A stretch of DNA of 64,000 nt from Emticicia agri. Its GTDB lineage: Bacteria; Bacteroidota; Bacteroidia; Cytophagales; Spirosomataceae. The notes under the pieces are model-generated. The model did not search any database, was not told the origin of the DNA, and saw nothing but the letters and a program-made list of their open reading frames with translations. Shown in pieces: positions 23,242 to 33,019 of this stretch (the first letter of the stretch is position 1; every line of letters starts with the position of its first letter). The position numbers were made by a program, and so were the translations under genes. The stretch covers positions 1-64,000 of the forward strand of contig NZ_SEWF01000020.1 of the NCBI RefSeq assembly GCF_004168285.1, read 5' to 3'.

Positions 23242-24678
23242 CTAAATTGCATTGTCTCTCAGAATAGGCAAACTCATGCAATGGGAGCCACCTCTGGCTC
23301 TTGAGAGTTCGGCTGAGGGCAACATAATAATAGTATCTCTTAAAGTTTCCGGCGATAATTCGTTGCTTTCAAATTTTTCCAGTAATTCAATGGCATTAAT
23401 GGTTTTAAATCCTGCATTTCTGAATGCCTGTGCAGTATGGTCGTTGCGGTCGTACCCGATTGCCACCCCTGCTTTTAAAGCTAATAAATTACATGAGTCA
23501 GTCCATTGTTCCCGGGCACCATACGGAAACTGGTTATTGCCCGAGTAAATGAATTTGATTTCATCATAACAATTTAGGTCGTCTCTCGTAACCGAACCAA
23601 GAAGGTCTTCCAGATTGGCAAAATCCTTGATTTTTACGCCATCAGGTTTATTAATAAATTGTTTAATAATCAATGTTTCATAACCGGGTTTTTGCCCCAA
23701 TTGCTCCCAAGTCTGCTGCTTTTCGGCTTCTTCCTGCACTCTTCCCAATGAACCTAACAGTACCCATACATTACACTTGATTTGTGTAAAAATGGTGTCA
23801 ATGTGCATATAGTCCCGTTTTTGAGGAATCTTGATAATGGTTATCTTGCTTACTACTTTTTTGGCAAAAAGCAAATCAATGGCTTGTCGGGCGGCTTCTA
23901 CTGTAGTGCGTTCGCTCACACCAATTAGTAAATGATTGGGGGCTACCATCATTACGTCTCCACCTTCTAAAGTATTCAGACGGCCTTCCTGTTCTTCTTC
24001 AGCTAACAGAAAATGATTTTCGTCTTCTGTAATCTCAATAATCTTGCCTCTTAAATTGGCAAAGACAGGATGGTTGAAAAAGATATATTTGGCTAATAAA
24101 GACTCACGGGTGCGGGCATATTTGGCTGGTTTGTTCAGCAATAAATGGTCGTTTACAACAATCCCGATGTCACGGGTAAAAATCAGGTTCGGAATCGGCG
24201 GAAAGAGCATTTTGTTCGAAGGCATAGTACCTGTAATAAGCACCTTGGCCAAGTCAATTACCGATAACTTAGCTAATTCTTTCTGAAACTGAAACGAACA
24301 TTCTTCTATAGCACATACTGCCGCAGTAAGTTCGGTACGTACCTCCGGCATGTGAAGAATATCTGCCAGCAGGCTTTCAAACTCTATTACTTTATCCGAT
24401 TTGAAGTATTTCTCTTTTTCGGGCTTATAGAAATCCCGACTTGTATCGGCATCAATTTCCTTTAATTTGCCCTGTACTTTTTCTTTGTCGAGAAAATATA
24501 ACAAAATCTTTAAATAGTAGTCGTACTCGTCACGACGCATGGTTTGCAGGTGAACAATGTCTTCAAATAACCAGTCCTGTGCTTTTGAGGGTACTACTTT
24601 GCCCAGACCACTATCTGGGCTATGAATAATAAGGCGACGAAGTGTGCCTACTTCGGAAGAAACAAATATATTTTGCAT
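23242..24678 (-). CDS. Arginine deiminase family protein
   Basis: 478 residues; arginine deiminases are usually about 410, and the extra length sits near 60-130 (KEKVQGKLKEIDADTSRDFYK and following helices). It hydrolyses arginine to citrulline and ammonia if active. The guanidino-modifying catalytic set is complete: D170 in IFTRDIG, E238 and D241 in LEGGDVMM, H292 and D294 in YMHIDTIF, and nucleophile C467 in RGGSHCMSLP. The N-terminal VGTLRRLIIHSPDSGLGKVVP and the FEDIVHLQTMRRDEYDYYL block are characteristic. No arcB or arcC neighbour is present, so it does not form a classical arginine deiminase operon here. Confidence 0.9.
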   Translation of the reverse strand: MQNIFVSSEVGTLRRLIIHSPDSGLGKVVPSKAQDWLFEDIVHLQTMRRDEYDYYLKILLYFLDKEKVQGKLKEIDADTSRDFYKPEKEKYFKSDKVIEFESLLADILHMPEVRTELTAAVCAIEECSFQFQKELAKLSVIDLAKVLITGTMPSNKMLFPPIPNLIFTRDIGIVVNDHLLLNKPAKYARTRESLLAKYIFFNHPVFANLRGKIIEITEDENHFLLAEEEQEGRLNTLEGGDVMMVAPNHLLIGVSERTTVEAARQAIDLLFAKKVVSKITIIKIPQKRDYMHIDTIFTQIKCNVWVLLGSLGRVQEEAEKQQTWEQLGQKPGYETLIIKQFINKPDGVKIKDFANLEDLLGSVTRDDLNCYDEIKFIYSGNNQFPYGAREQWTDSCNLLALKAGVAIGYDRNDHTAQAFRNAGFKTINAIELLEKFESNELSPETLRDTIIMLPSAELSRARGGSHCMSLPILRDNAI

Positions 24679-25170
24679 AAGAGGTATCTAATGAGTGATT
24701 GAGTGAATGTGTGATTTTGTCTGAACTGTGATTTAGCTGATTGACCTGATCGCATTGATTAAATAACTTTAATTGAATTATTATCTCAGAATAATTTAAA
24801 TAGTAACTCAGCGAAATCATCAAATCAGGTCAATCAAAGTTCAAGACGATTAATTCAAACCTCATTAGTAAAACCCGAATTGAGCCATGAAGAACAAAAG
24901 CTGAAAAAAGGCAACCAGTATCGGTTGCGGTTGGCAGAAATGGCGGTTGAGAGTAATCAAAGCACTGTCATACACATTACCTACGGGGTAATTTGTGTTT
25001 TGAGAAAGTGCGATATCTTCGTTAAAAAATGCCATTTTATTTTGCAATAATACAAGTTATCCGAATGATTTCAAAATAGCCAACATTTTCAGGCTTCTTT
25101 CTTAGGGGCAATTTCGGAAACTTAACAAATCTTTAAAAAAACATTCCTAAATTGCATTGTCCATTCAAAA
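24679..25170. other. 492-bp divergent intergenic stretch with palindromes
   Basis: No convincing gene. The left part (about 24690-24840) belongs to the gtgattnagtgaat word family and contains TGATTGACCTGAT (24738-24750) pairing perfectly with ATCAGGTCAATCA (24824-24836). The rest up to 25170 is A+T-rich and holds the promoter regions of the two divergent genes, although no consensus TAnnTTTG could be fixed. A 60-codon frame at 24865-25047 on the minus strand has no recognisable feature. Confidence 0.6.
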
Positions 25171-28100
25171 ATGCAAATGGTTGAATCTAAAAGTATGAGT
25201 GGGGTAGCCCAGACAGAAGAACGCCCAAAAGAATCAAGACTGCTTATATTGTTTTTCCTACACAATTTTTTTATTAGTATAGGAACCGTCTTAGTATATG
25301 TATCAGCTAACTTAATTTTACTCGAACACCACCCCGAAGTATCCTTACCTGTTGCTTATATTGCTTCTACTTTTGCCATGATGGGCGTAGGTAAGATTTA
25401 TGAATATTATGAACACCATCTGGTTTTAAAGAAACTTAGCGTCAGAGTTTTATTAGCCGTATTGGTGCTATCAATCATTATTGGCACAATCCTGTTTTTT
25501 AATCATTCTACTATTGTGGCCATTGGCATCATGGTGGGGTTCAGGGTTATTTATTTGTTAGTGAATTTAGAGTTCTGGGGTGTTTCGGCACTGGTCTTTG
25601 ATGTGCGGCAAAGTAAAAGGCTTTTTAGTGTAATCGGGTCTGGCGATGTGCCAGCCAAAGCCATTGGGGCAATTCTGGCGGCACTTATTCATTCTACTTC
25701 AGTGCTGGCTATTCTGGTACTGGTGGCTTTTGTTACTTTTCTTTTAGCTTTTTTTACCCAGAAACGCACTTTTGAACTTACCGAAATACCCAGCCATCAT
25801 CAGAATAAAATCCGTCGCCCTACCGAATCAAAAATGGTAGAAACGCTTTTTGGTGGTAGTCGTTTGGTTTTTGAAATGTGTATTGGTCTGGTAGCCATAG
25901 CGGCATCGGCTACGTGGGTTGAGTATAATTTCTTTGTGAATGTAAAGTATAAATTCCACAGCCAGCACGATGTCATTCAGTTTGTGGGGTATTTATTAGC
26001 CATTACTTATGCTATTTCTACCATAGTAAAGCTACTGTTTTCGAGCAAGGTTATTGATAAATTCGGGCTTAAAAATGCCTTGTTGTTGTTGCCGATAGGG
26101 ACTTTATTAATGTCGGTTTTACTGGTGGGTATGTCGTCTTATCAGCACGACGATAGTTCGCTCTTATTCGATTTCAGTGCTGCTTATCTGTGTTTTGAAG
26201 TATTGAGAAGAACAGCTTTCGACCCTGTTTTTTTGGTGATGTTTCAACCACTATCAACACAACAGCGATTGAAAGGACATACGCTGGCAAAAGGCTTTTA
26301 TGAGCCGCTTGGAATGGGTATTGCCGGTATTCTGTTGCTGATTGCTTACTTTGTTCATTCGTCTGAAATCTGGATAGCCTTTGCTTTTACAGTACTATTG
26401 TCGTTACTGGCGTTATTTTTTCTGAACAAAGCCTACAAACGCTATATTATAGAGTTGAAAAATGCCCTGAGCAAACGCTTTCTGAAAAGCAATGAACTGG
26501 TGGTACAGGGCGATGCACTCGGAATTATTTTAAAGAACCTGACAAGCGATAAACCAGAAGAAGTAATCAGTGCCATTGACTGGATAGTGAAGTTTGAGCC
26601 TAAAGTGATTCAGCATCAGGTAGAGTTATTATTAAAGAATAAATCTGATAAAGTGCGTCTGCATATTCTGACAGTTATCAGAAATATGCACTTACATTTA
26701 GATGCAGAGTTTTTGAGGATTTTTAATGAAAATGAAACAGACCCGCTTGCCCGGCGTATTTCGGCAGAAATAGCCTGCGCATCAGCCTCTTCGCCTGAAC
26801 AACGTTCCCATTATCTGAACGCTAAAAATATTTATACAGTCGAGGGGGCTATTATAGCCTGTTGGAAACTGCAAAGAACTGAGGCAAAAGCAAAACTTGA
26901 TGCATTATGCGCCAGTACAGAGCCCTCGCATATCTATGTGGCTTTGGAGATTATAGCGTTTCTGCATCTGAAAGAGTATGAAACTTTTGTAAGAATATGC
27001 CTTGAAAAAGAAACAGGAGAGATAAAAGAGAAAGCCATAGAGGTAGCAGGATCTGTTGATTCGCCTGTGCTGATAAAAAGTCTTGTACAATTATTAGAAG
27101 ACCGCTTATGGGGCAAAAAAGCCATCAACAGCCTGATAAAATCAGGGGGAAGAGGTTTTGAGGAGGTAGAGGCATTATCGAAAGGGGGCGATACCGGATT
27201 ATTACAAAAAGTGGTATTATTCAGCGAAAAATACCAAAGCCTTGCCAGTGAAAGGTTGTTGATACGCCTGGCGCAGAATGAGTCGCTGCATGTAAGGCAG
27301 ATGGCGCTGAAAGTATTAAGCAGACGAACCAATGCAGAGGATTATGAGGCCATGTTTGAAAAACTACTGCAGGAAGAACTGGCGCATGCCTATCAGGTAT
27401 TACATGGATTTATTACCTTGAAAGACACTTTACTGCAATATGAACTGGGGCAATCATCGAACCGAATTTTTTATCTGCTGATGCTGCTTTATGATAAAGA
27501 TATGGTACAGGATGCCATGATGGGCGTAGAACATTCGTCGAAAGAGAAAAGAGCTAATGCCTTAGAGATTTTAGATAATATTATTCCGAGGGATATTTAT
27601 AAGTGCCTGCACGCCATGTTAGATGAAACCGAGGTTGATAAAAAGATAGCAGTATTTGATGCGTATTTTAATAAAGGTATTAAAACCAAGCCTATTGTAC
27701 AATATGTGCTGGAAAAAGGTAACCTTGCATTTGGCGACTGGACTATTGTAATGGCTTTGCGTCAATGGGAGTTTAAGGCCAATAAAAACCAGCTTTTTGA
27801 AAAATATATTGGCTCACAGAAAAAACTTCTGAACGAAGCCACCAAAGAGATTATACTCAATAACCCGGATTTAACAGAAAAATATAAAGATATTTTAGCT
27901 ATGCAACACGGACATGATGAAAACGAAATATCTGAACTGGAGCGAGTAATTGTATTGAAAAATACACAGTTATTCTCTGAAACCCCCGAGAACGTGCTGA
28001 CCTCAATTGTGCCGATTATGAACGAAGTAACGTATCATGAAGGACAGGAGATTTTTCAGAAAGGGGCCATAGGCAATTGTATGTACGTAATATACTCTGG

Positions 28101-28362
28101 CGAAATCGGGATTGTTGACCATGATGTAGTTTTTGCTACTTTTGGCAAGGGTGATATTTTTGGCGAATTAGCCTTGCTCGATTCAGAGCCTCGCTCGGCA
28201 ACGGCTTTGGTTAAAAGCGATGCCCTGCTATTCAGAATTGACCAGGACGATTTCTACGACCTGATGGAAGAGCGAGACGAATTACTGAGAAGTGTATTAA
28301 GAATTCTCTGCCAGCGCATACGTGCCCAGAATGATAAACTAAGAAGATTGTCGGTGCAGTGA
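25171..28362 (+). CDS. Transporter-like, HEAT-repeat, cyclic nucleotide-binding protein
   Basis: 1063 residues in three parts. Residues about 25-425 are about a dozen membrane helices resembling MFS or NTT-type nucleotide transporters (IKLRRT-type loops, FRVIYLLVNLEFWG, RRTAFDPVFLVMFQPLS). Residues about 435-900 are helical repeats of HEAT type (VISAIDWIVKFEPKVI, ALEIIAFLHLKEYETF, VRQMALKVLSRR). Residues about 925-1055 form a cyclic nucleotide-binding domain with the phosphate cassette FGELALLDSEPRSATA, whose Glu and Arg contact cAMP or cGMP. It therefore appears to be a membrane protein gated by a cyclic nucleotide. A receiver-adenylate cyclase is encoded 5 kb downstream. Transported substrate unknown. 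Confidence 0.85.
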   Translation: MQMVESKSMSGVAQTEERPKESRLLILFFLHNFFISIGTVLVYVSANLILLEHHPEVSLPVAYIASTFAMMGVGKIYEYYEHHLVLKKLSVRVLLAVLVLSIIIGTILFFNHSTIVAIGIMVGFRVIYLLVNLEFWGVSALVFDVRQSKRLFSVIGSGDVPAKAIGAILAALIHSTSVLAILVLVAFVTFLLAFFTQKRTFELTEIPSHHQNKIRRPTESKMVETLFGGSRLVFEMCIGLVAIAASATWVEYNFFVNVKYKFHSQHDVIQFVGYLLAITYAISTIVKLLFSSKVIDKFGLKNALLLLPIGTLLMSVLLVGMSSYQHDDSSLLFDFSAAYLCFEVLRRTAFDPVFLVMFQPLSTQQRLKGHTLAKGFYEPLGMGIAGILLLIAYFVHSSEIWIAFAFTVLLSLLALFFLNKAYKRYIIELKNALSKRFLKSNELVVQGDALGIILKNLTSDKPEEVISAIDWIVKFEPKVIQHQVELLLKNKSDKVRLHILTVIRNMHLHLDAEFLRIFNENETDPLARRISAEIACASASSPEQRSHYLNAKNIYTVEGAIIACWKLQRTEAKAKLDALCASTEPSHIYVALEIIAFLHLKEYETFVRICLEKETGEIKEKAIEVAGSVDSPVLIKSLVQLLEDRLWGKKAINSLIKSGGRGFEEVEALSKGGDTGLLQKVVLFSEKYQSLASERLLIRLAQNESLHVRQMALKVLSRRTNAEDYEAMFEKLLQEELAHAYQVLHGFITLKDTLLQYELGQSSNRIFYLLMLLYDKDMVQDAMMGVEHSSKEKRANALEILDNIIPRDIYKCLHAMLDETEVDKKIAVFDAYFNKGIKTKPIVQYVLEKGNLAFGDWTIVMALRQWEFKANKNQLFEKYIGSQKKLLNEATKEIILNNPDLTEKYKDILAMQHGHDENEISELERVIVLKNTQLFSETPENVLTSIVPIMNEVTYHEGQEIFQKGAIGNCMYVIYSGEIGIVDHDVVFATFGKGDIFGELALLDSEPRSATALVKSDALLFRIDQDDFYDLMEERDELLRSVLRILCQRIRAQNDKLRRLSVQ

Positions 28363-28368
28363 GTTTAT

Positions 28369-28470
28369 ATTGAGTGAATTAGCGATTGAGTGATTTAATC
28401 TAAGTGGTGCGATGATTTTCATAAATCTTAGTTGGTCTGCTAACTCACAATTTATAACCATTCACTCAAT
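28369..28470. repeat. Intergenic palindrome between convergent genes
   Basis: ATTGAGTGAAT (28369-28379) and ATTCACTCAAT (28460-28470) pair perfectly. The interior contains more words of the gtgattnagtgaat family. It begins 7 bases after one stop, and its right arm overlaps the last codons of the HD-domain gene, so it can end both transcripts. Confidence 0.75.
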
Positions 28471-29049
28471 TTCCATCTTCGCCTTTAGTTCTTCAATGCG
28501 TTTGAGTTTGTTAGGGGTACGCCATTGGTTAGCCGTGTCTGTCCAATAGTGGTGGCTTTCAAGAAATTGTATCTGTAGTTTATTCCAGCTATTCCTATCT
28601 GTTACCATTTCACGTTCTTTTAATTCCTCATAAAGAGAGTCGGAAATAGGCCAGAAGTCTTCACGCCCTAAATAATCAAGGTCGGCATCTGCCATAATTT
28701 TTTCCAGATGCGTATGCGCATTCTGCGGTATTTTAGTAGTCATTATCAGACTACATATAGTCTCAATTTCTTCATCAGAATAATCGAAATCAGGTAAGGA
28801 TAATCTGGCCAGACGGCAACTTTCTTCCTCATGCCCCTTGTAGGTACTGATAAAACCTGAATCGTGGTAGAGTGCTGCTGTCTGCAACAATAGCAAGGTC
28901 TCTTTGTCATTGATTCCCTCTGCTATAGCTATCTGCAACACGGCTTTGCACACATCAATAGTGTGGTGTACGCCATGATAAAATAATGTAGCAGATAAAC
29001 TATCTTCTAATTTGTCAAAAACATAGGCTTCTGCCTTTTCAAAATTCAT
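28462..29049 (-). CDS. HD-domain phosphohydrolase
   Basis: 195 residues from MNFEKAEAYVFDKLEDSL; a start 63 bases upstream would add 21 poorly conserved residues, so the shorter start is preferred. Metal-ligand blocks are FYHGVHHTIDV (H pair), LLQTAALYHDSGF (HD), and SRLARLSLPDFDYSDEEIETICSLIMTT followed by KIMADADLDYLGREDFWPIS, the last D set. This is the HD superfamily, hydrolysing phosphate esters, often nucleotides. It is a lone gene convergent with the cyclic nucleotide-binding protein. A role in cyclic nucleotide turnover cannot be claimed from sequence. Confidence 0.88.
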   Translation of the reverse strand: MNFEKAEAYVFDKLEDSLSATLFYHGVHHTIDVCKAVLQIAIAEGINDKETLLLLQTAALYHDSGFISTYKGHEEESCRLARLSLPDFDYSDEEIETICSLIMTTKIPQNAHTHLEKIMADADLDYLGREDFWPISDSLYEELKEREMVTDRNSWNKLQIQFLESHHYWTDTANQWRTPNKLKRIEELKAKMEIE

Positions 29050-29321
29050 TTGTACTTCAGGTTTGGCTGATAGGAAAACTACTCTTAATAGTTCCGGGTT
29101 TTTATATTGCAAATATTATGACAAATTTTATTCAAATAATCCTGTTGCTATACTTTTTTCTGACTAAAAACATAAACTGTCTTTAACTAATACCTTAAAA
29201 TTGTAATTTGCAGGATTCTTCGCTATTTTTGGTTGAGAATGATGGTAGAGACACCAACCCGACAAAACATTGAGTATTTTGTAGCCAAACTAACATTTAC
29301 CCGACTTATTCTGAAAACACT

Positions 29322-30692
29322 ATGAAAGTTGATTACAGCGAAATGGTGGAAAAAGGCATATTTACATTTTTTGTAATACGCTTTTTACGCAACTATTACG
29401 ATACACCTAACCGATACCCGGAACTCGACAAGATATTGCAGAGAACCTGGTTATTTGTAATACCACTTTTCTTATTGGCAGGTTTGCCCGGTATGAAATT
29501 CATTAACGACTGGTATTACGAGGTGTTTATTCTGGTAGGAGCATTTCTTATTTACAGGGCCAGATACAACCGCAATACACGTACTTTGTTTACGGCTGTT
29601 CTACCTGTGGTAATCATGATTTTTATCAATACGTTTTTTGAATTTTTGTTCCCTTCATTTTATAAAGAATATGAAGAAATATTCGGTACAGCTTATGGGT
29701 TCTCTTTTTTCTGGATGATTGGTTTTGGTATTTATGCACATAAGCAAAATAAAGTAGAACAAACCCAGCGGCAGAAAACCGAAGAAGAGCGAATCAGGAA
29801 TGAGGCCAAAAAGCAGGAACTGGAATATCAGGTAGCAGAACGAACGGCTGAACTTACCAAACAGAAAAACGAACTCGAAGAAACCATTGCCGAACTAAGA
29901 GCTACACAGAACCAGTTAGTACAGGCTGAAAAAATGGCTTCTCTGGGCGAATTAACCGCAGGTATAGCCCACGAAATACAGAATCCGCTGAATTTTGTGA
30001 ATAATTTCTCTGAATTGAGTGTGGAATTAGCCAAAGAATTGCAGGAAGAATTGGACAGAGAAGATCAGGATAAAGATTTAATTGTAGATTTGGTAAGTGA
30101 TTTGGTGCAGAATCAGGAAAAAATCAACCATCATGGCAAGCGGGCCGCAAGTATTGTTCGTGGTATGTTGCAACACTCACGCACTAGTACCGGACAAAAA
30201 GAAGAAACAAATATGAACGACCTGGCCGATGAATACCTGCGGTTGTCGTATCATGGACTAAGAGCTAAAGACAAAACATTTAATGCCGACTTCAAGACAC
30301 ACTTAGACCCTAAAGTACCTAAAGTAAATATTATTCCACAGGATTTCGGGCGTGTATTGCTGAATCTGTTTAATAATGGATTTTACGCAGTGCAACAAAA
30401 AGCAAAGCTGGGTATTGATGGGTATAAACCTATGGTAGAAGTAACCACAGAATTTCTGGAAAAAGAGGAAGAAATTGTGATTAAAGTACGTGACAACGGC
30501 ACGGGTATTCCAGAAAGTGTCAGAAACAAGATTTTTCAGCCATTTTTTACTACTAAACCAACCGGACAAGGCACAGGCTTAGGTTTGTCGTTAGCCTTTG
30601 ATATTATCACCAAAGGACATGGTGGTGTATTAGAAGTAAATTCAACAGAAGGAGAAGGAACTGAGTTTGTGATTACTATACCTGTGAATTAA
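29322..30692 (+). CDS. Membrane sensor histidine kinase (first of tandem pair)
   Basis: 456 residues. About four membrane segments (43-57, 68-78, 93-110, 124-140) are followed by a coiled coil (145-205) and a dimerisation/phosphoacceptor domain with H217 in GELTAGIAHEIQNPLNFVNNFSEL. The ATPase domain shows N-box LLNLFNNGFYAV, G1 DNGTGIP, and G2 TGQGTGLGLSLA. There is no periplasmic sensor domain, so it probably senses a membrane or cytoplasmic cue. The kinase core is close to that of the gene 145 bases downstream. Both are followed by two receiver genes, which makes a plausible phosphotransfer set. Confidence 0.93.
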   Translation: MKVDYSEMVEKGIFTFFVIRFLRNYYDTPNRYPELDKILQRTWLFVIPLFLLAGLPGMKFINDWYYEVFILVGAFLIYRARYNRNTRTLFTAVLPVVIMIFINTFFEFLFPSFYKEYEEIFGTAYGFSFFWMIGFGIYAHKQNKVEQTQRQKTEEERIRNEAKKQELEYQVAERTAELTKQKNELEETIAELRATQNQLVQAEKMASLGELTAGIAHEIQNPLNFVNNFSELSVELAKELQEELDREDQDKDLIVDLVSDLVQNQEKINHHGKRAASIVRGMLQHSRTSTGQKEETNMNDLADEYLRLSYHGLRAKDKTFNADFKTHLDPKVPKVNIIPQDFGRVLLNLFNNGFYAVQQKAKLGIDGYKPMVEVTTEFLEKEEEIVIKVRDNGTGIPESVRNKIFQPFFTTKPTGQGTGLGLSLAFDIITKGHGGVLEVNSTEGEGTEFVITIPVN

Positions 30693-30715
30693 TATATTTA
30701 GTGATTTAGTAAATG

Positions 30716-30792
30716 AGCGGCCGCCGCGCGGTGATTGCGTGATTATTTAAAGCTCTGTAAATTAATCAATTAATCACCGCGCGGCGGCCGCT
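30716..30792. repeat. Palindrome with GC-rich 15-bp word between tandem kinases
   Basis: The 21-base arms 30716-30736 and 30772-30792 are perfect inverse complements. Each contains GCGGCCGCCGCGCGG or its complement (30717-30731, 30777-30791), embedded in ordinary A+T-rich gtgattnagt words. The same word occurs at 4747-4761. The contrast in composition within a few bases is striking. It could end transcription of the first kinase gene or, given the NotI-like GCGGCCGC, reflect a cloning or adapter artefact; the match to both flanks argues for real DNA. Confidence 0.75.
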
Positions 30793-30836
30793 AAATCACT
30801 CAATTTTAAGAAATATAAGAAGATATTAGAAAATAA

Positions 30837-32990
30837 ATGAAGCATTTTTACCTGTTTATTATACTGCTGATAGGCTTACAGGCACAAGGCCAGAAACCAA
30901 GGAAATTTACTCCGATTGATTCTATTCCCATGTATGGAGTTACGCTGAGTAACCACTGGAAATGGCATGCCGGAGACAATCCGGCATGGGCGAAACCTGA
31001 ATTTAATGATAGCCTTTGGGATAAACTTCAGGTGGCTGAATCTATCGAAGAGTTTCCGAAACTGCGTGAGTCTGAAATAGCCTGGTTCAGAAGACCTATA
31101 CAAGTTACACAGGCATTGGTAAACAAGCCGCTCTCTATCAGTGTCAAACAGATGGGAGCCTCCGAAATTTACCTTGATGGTAAACTCTTGCATAAGCTGG
31201 GGGTAGTAAGTAAGAACGACGACGAAGAACAGACGAAGGTTTCTACTACCTCGTTGCCCATTGTTTTGTCTGATACCAACAAGCATGTATTGGCTGTTAG
31301 GTACTCATTTTCCAAAGATAATTTCTATTACCCTGGTACCAACTCCGAAACCTTTCATCTGAGAGTACATAGAGCGCAGGACGTAGGTAAGTTTTTTGAA
31401 GAACAGGCCAATCGTACTTCCGGATTCTTTTATTTTTTTACGGGTATTTTTCTGATTTTTACTATTCTTCATTTTTCATTTTATGCCTCAAACAGAGCGA
31501 GAAAAGTAAGTTTAAGTTTGGGGCTCACCATGCTGGCATTGACACTGGCATTTTTTCTGAGAAGTATAGAAAGTTACCAGACCGAAATTTCATCAAAAGA
31601 AGTGTATGGGCTACTTTCGGTTATCACTACCTATGCCGGTGTTTTTCTCATCAATGTGTCGTTATACCAATACCTGAATCAGAAATTTGGTATTATCTTT
31701 TATGTACAGGCCTTGTTGGTAACAATCAGTATGTTCAGTTATATTTTTAACTGGGATATGCCTTATTCTGTGGAGGCATGGCTGCCGTTTCTCTTGTTGT
31801 TTGTTGACTTTATCAGGGTCAGTATCCTTGCCGATCGAAGAAAAGATTCAAATGCTAAAGTACCTATTTACTCGCTGCTTGTAGTAGCCGGTTGTGCCTT
31901 ACTTTCTATTATTGTTTTATTTATTGAGGGTACCACAGGTAATGGGTCGGGCAGTATTATTATGAATCTGGGTATATTCTTTATAATCATTATGTTTTTT
32001 AGTATTCCTATTGGTTTATCGCTATCGCTGGTAAGAGAATACACCCGAACACATCAGGCACTTAGTAAGAAACTGGTAGAAATAGAAAAACTATCTGCTG
32101 AAAATCTGGCGTATGAACAGGAAAAACAACAGATATTGGCAGCACAGAATGAAATACTGGAAAAGGAAGTAGCCGAAAGAACCGCAGAGTTAGCGCAATC
32201 ATTACAAGAACTGAAAGTTACTCAAAGTCAGTTAATTCAGAGTGAGAAACTGGCTTCATTAGGCGAGCTAACCGCAGGCATTGCTCATGAAATACAAAAT
32301 CCACTGAATTTTGTGAATAATTTTTCTGAACTGAGTAAGGAACTGATTGAGGAACTGAAAGAAGAACGGGAGAAAGAAAAAAGCAAACGGGATGAAGAAC
32401 TGGAAGAAGAACTATTAGGAGACATTGCACAGAACCTTGAAAAAATAAATCATCATGGCAAGCGGGCAAGCAGTATCGTAAAAGGGATGCTCGAACACTC
32501 ACGCACAAGCTCGGGCAAAAAAGAACCAACCGATGTGAACGCTATGGCCGATGAATACCTGCGTCTGGCGTATCATGGCATAAGAGCCAAAGACAAAAGT
32601 TTCAATGCCGATTTTAAAGCCATTCTTGATGAAAGCATACCGATGATTCAGCTGATTACCCAGGATTTTGGCAGAGTATTGCTGAACCTTATCAATAATG
32701 CCTTTTATGCCGTAAAAGATATGCAGGGCAAAGGGCAGGTAATAGTGCGTACAAAAAAACTGACCGACAGTATTGAAATACGGGTGAGCGATAATGGTAC
32801 AGGTATTCCGGAGCATATAAAAGCAAAAATTTTTCAGCCCTTCTTTACTACAAAACCTACCGGACAAGGCACCGGATTAGGCTTGTCGCTGACTTATGAT
32901 ATTGTTACCAAAAGCCATAATGGGTCTATAGAAGTGGAAACAAAAGAGAGAGAGGGAACAATGTTTATCATCAAATTGCCTTATCTTTGA
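30837..32990 (+). CDS. 7TM-type sensor histidine kinase (second of tandem pair)
   Basis: 717 residues. It has a signal peptide (MKHFYLFIILLIGLQAQGQ), a beta-rich extracytoplasmic domain (about 20-185, galactose-binding-like: IYLDGKLLHKLG), seven membrane helices (196-400), a coiled coil (405-470), the phosphoacceptor H484 in GELTAGIAHEIQNPLNFV, then the ATPase domain with NLINNAFYAV, DNGTGIP and GQGTGLGLSL. The overall layout is the 7TMR-DISM type common in Bacteroidota. It probably senses an external ligand and passes phosphate to the receiver proteins encoded directly after it (gap 29 bases from the first ATG). Confidence 0.93.
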   Translation: MKHFYLFIILLIGLQAQGQKPRKFTPIDSIPMYGVTLSNHWKWHAGDNPAWAKPEFNDSLWDKLQVAESIEEFPKLRESEIAWFRRPIQVTQALVNKPLSISVKQMGASEIYLDGKLLHKLGVVSKNDDEEQTKVSTTSLPIVLSDTNKHVLAVRYSFSKDNFYYPGTNSETFHLRVHRAQDVGKFFEEQANRTSGFFYFFTGIFLIFTILHFSFYASNRARKVSLSLGLTMLALTLAFFLRSIESYQTEISSKEVYGLLSVITTYAGVFLINVSLYQYLNQKFGIIFYVQALLVTISMFSYIFNWDMPYSVEAWLPFLLLFVDFIRVSILADRRKDSNAKVPIYSLLVVAGCALLSIIVLFIEGTTGNGSGSIIMNLGIFFIIIMFFSIPIGLSLSLVREYTRTHQALSKKLVEIEKLSAENLAYEQEKQQILAAQNEILEKEVAERTAELAQSLQELKVTQSQLIQSEKLASLGELTAGIAHEIQNPLNFVNNFSELSKELIEELKEEREKEKSKRDEELEEELLGDIAQNLEKINHHGKRASSIVKGMLEHSRTSSGKKEPTDVNAMADEYLRLAYHGIRAKDKSFNADFKAILDESIPMIQLITQDFGRVLLNLINNAFYAVKDMQGKGQVIVRTKKLTDSIEIRVSDNGTGIPEHIKAKIFQPFFTTKPTGQGTGLGLSLTYDIVTKSHNGSIEVETKEREGTMFIIKLPYL

Positions 32991-33019
32991 AATATATTTA
33001 ATTGCTTAACCCAAGTATT

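Noticed and set aside
24865-25047. A 60-codon minus-strand frame upstream of the arginine deiminase
   Set aside because: No promoter, terminator, homology or sensible topology was seen; it lies in A+T-rich divergent DNA where such frames occur by chance.
29322-32990. Tandem kinases as an assembly duplication
   Set aside because: Only the kinase core is similar; the sensor halves are unrelated, so this is an old paralogue pair.
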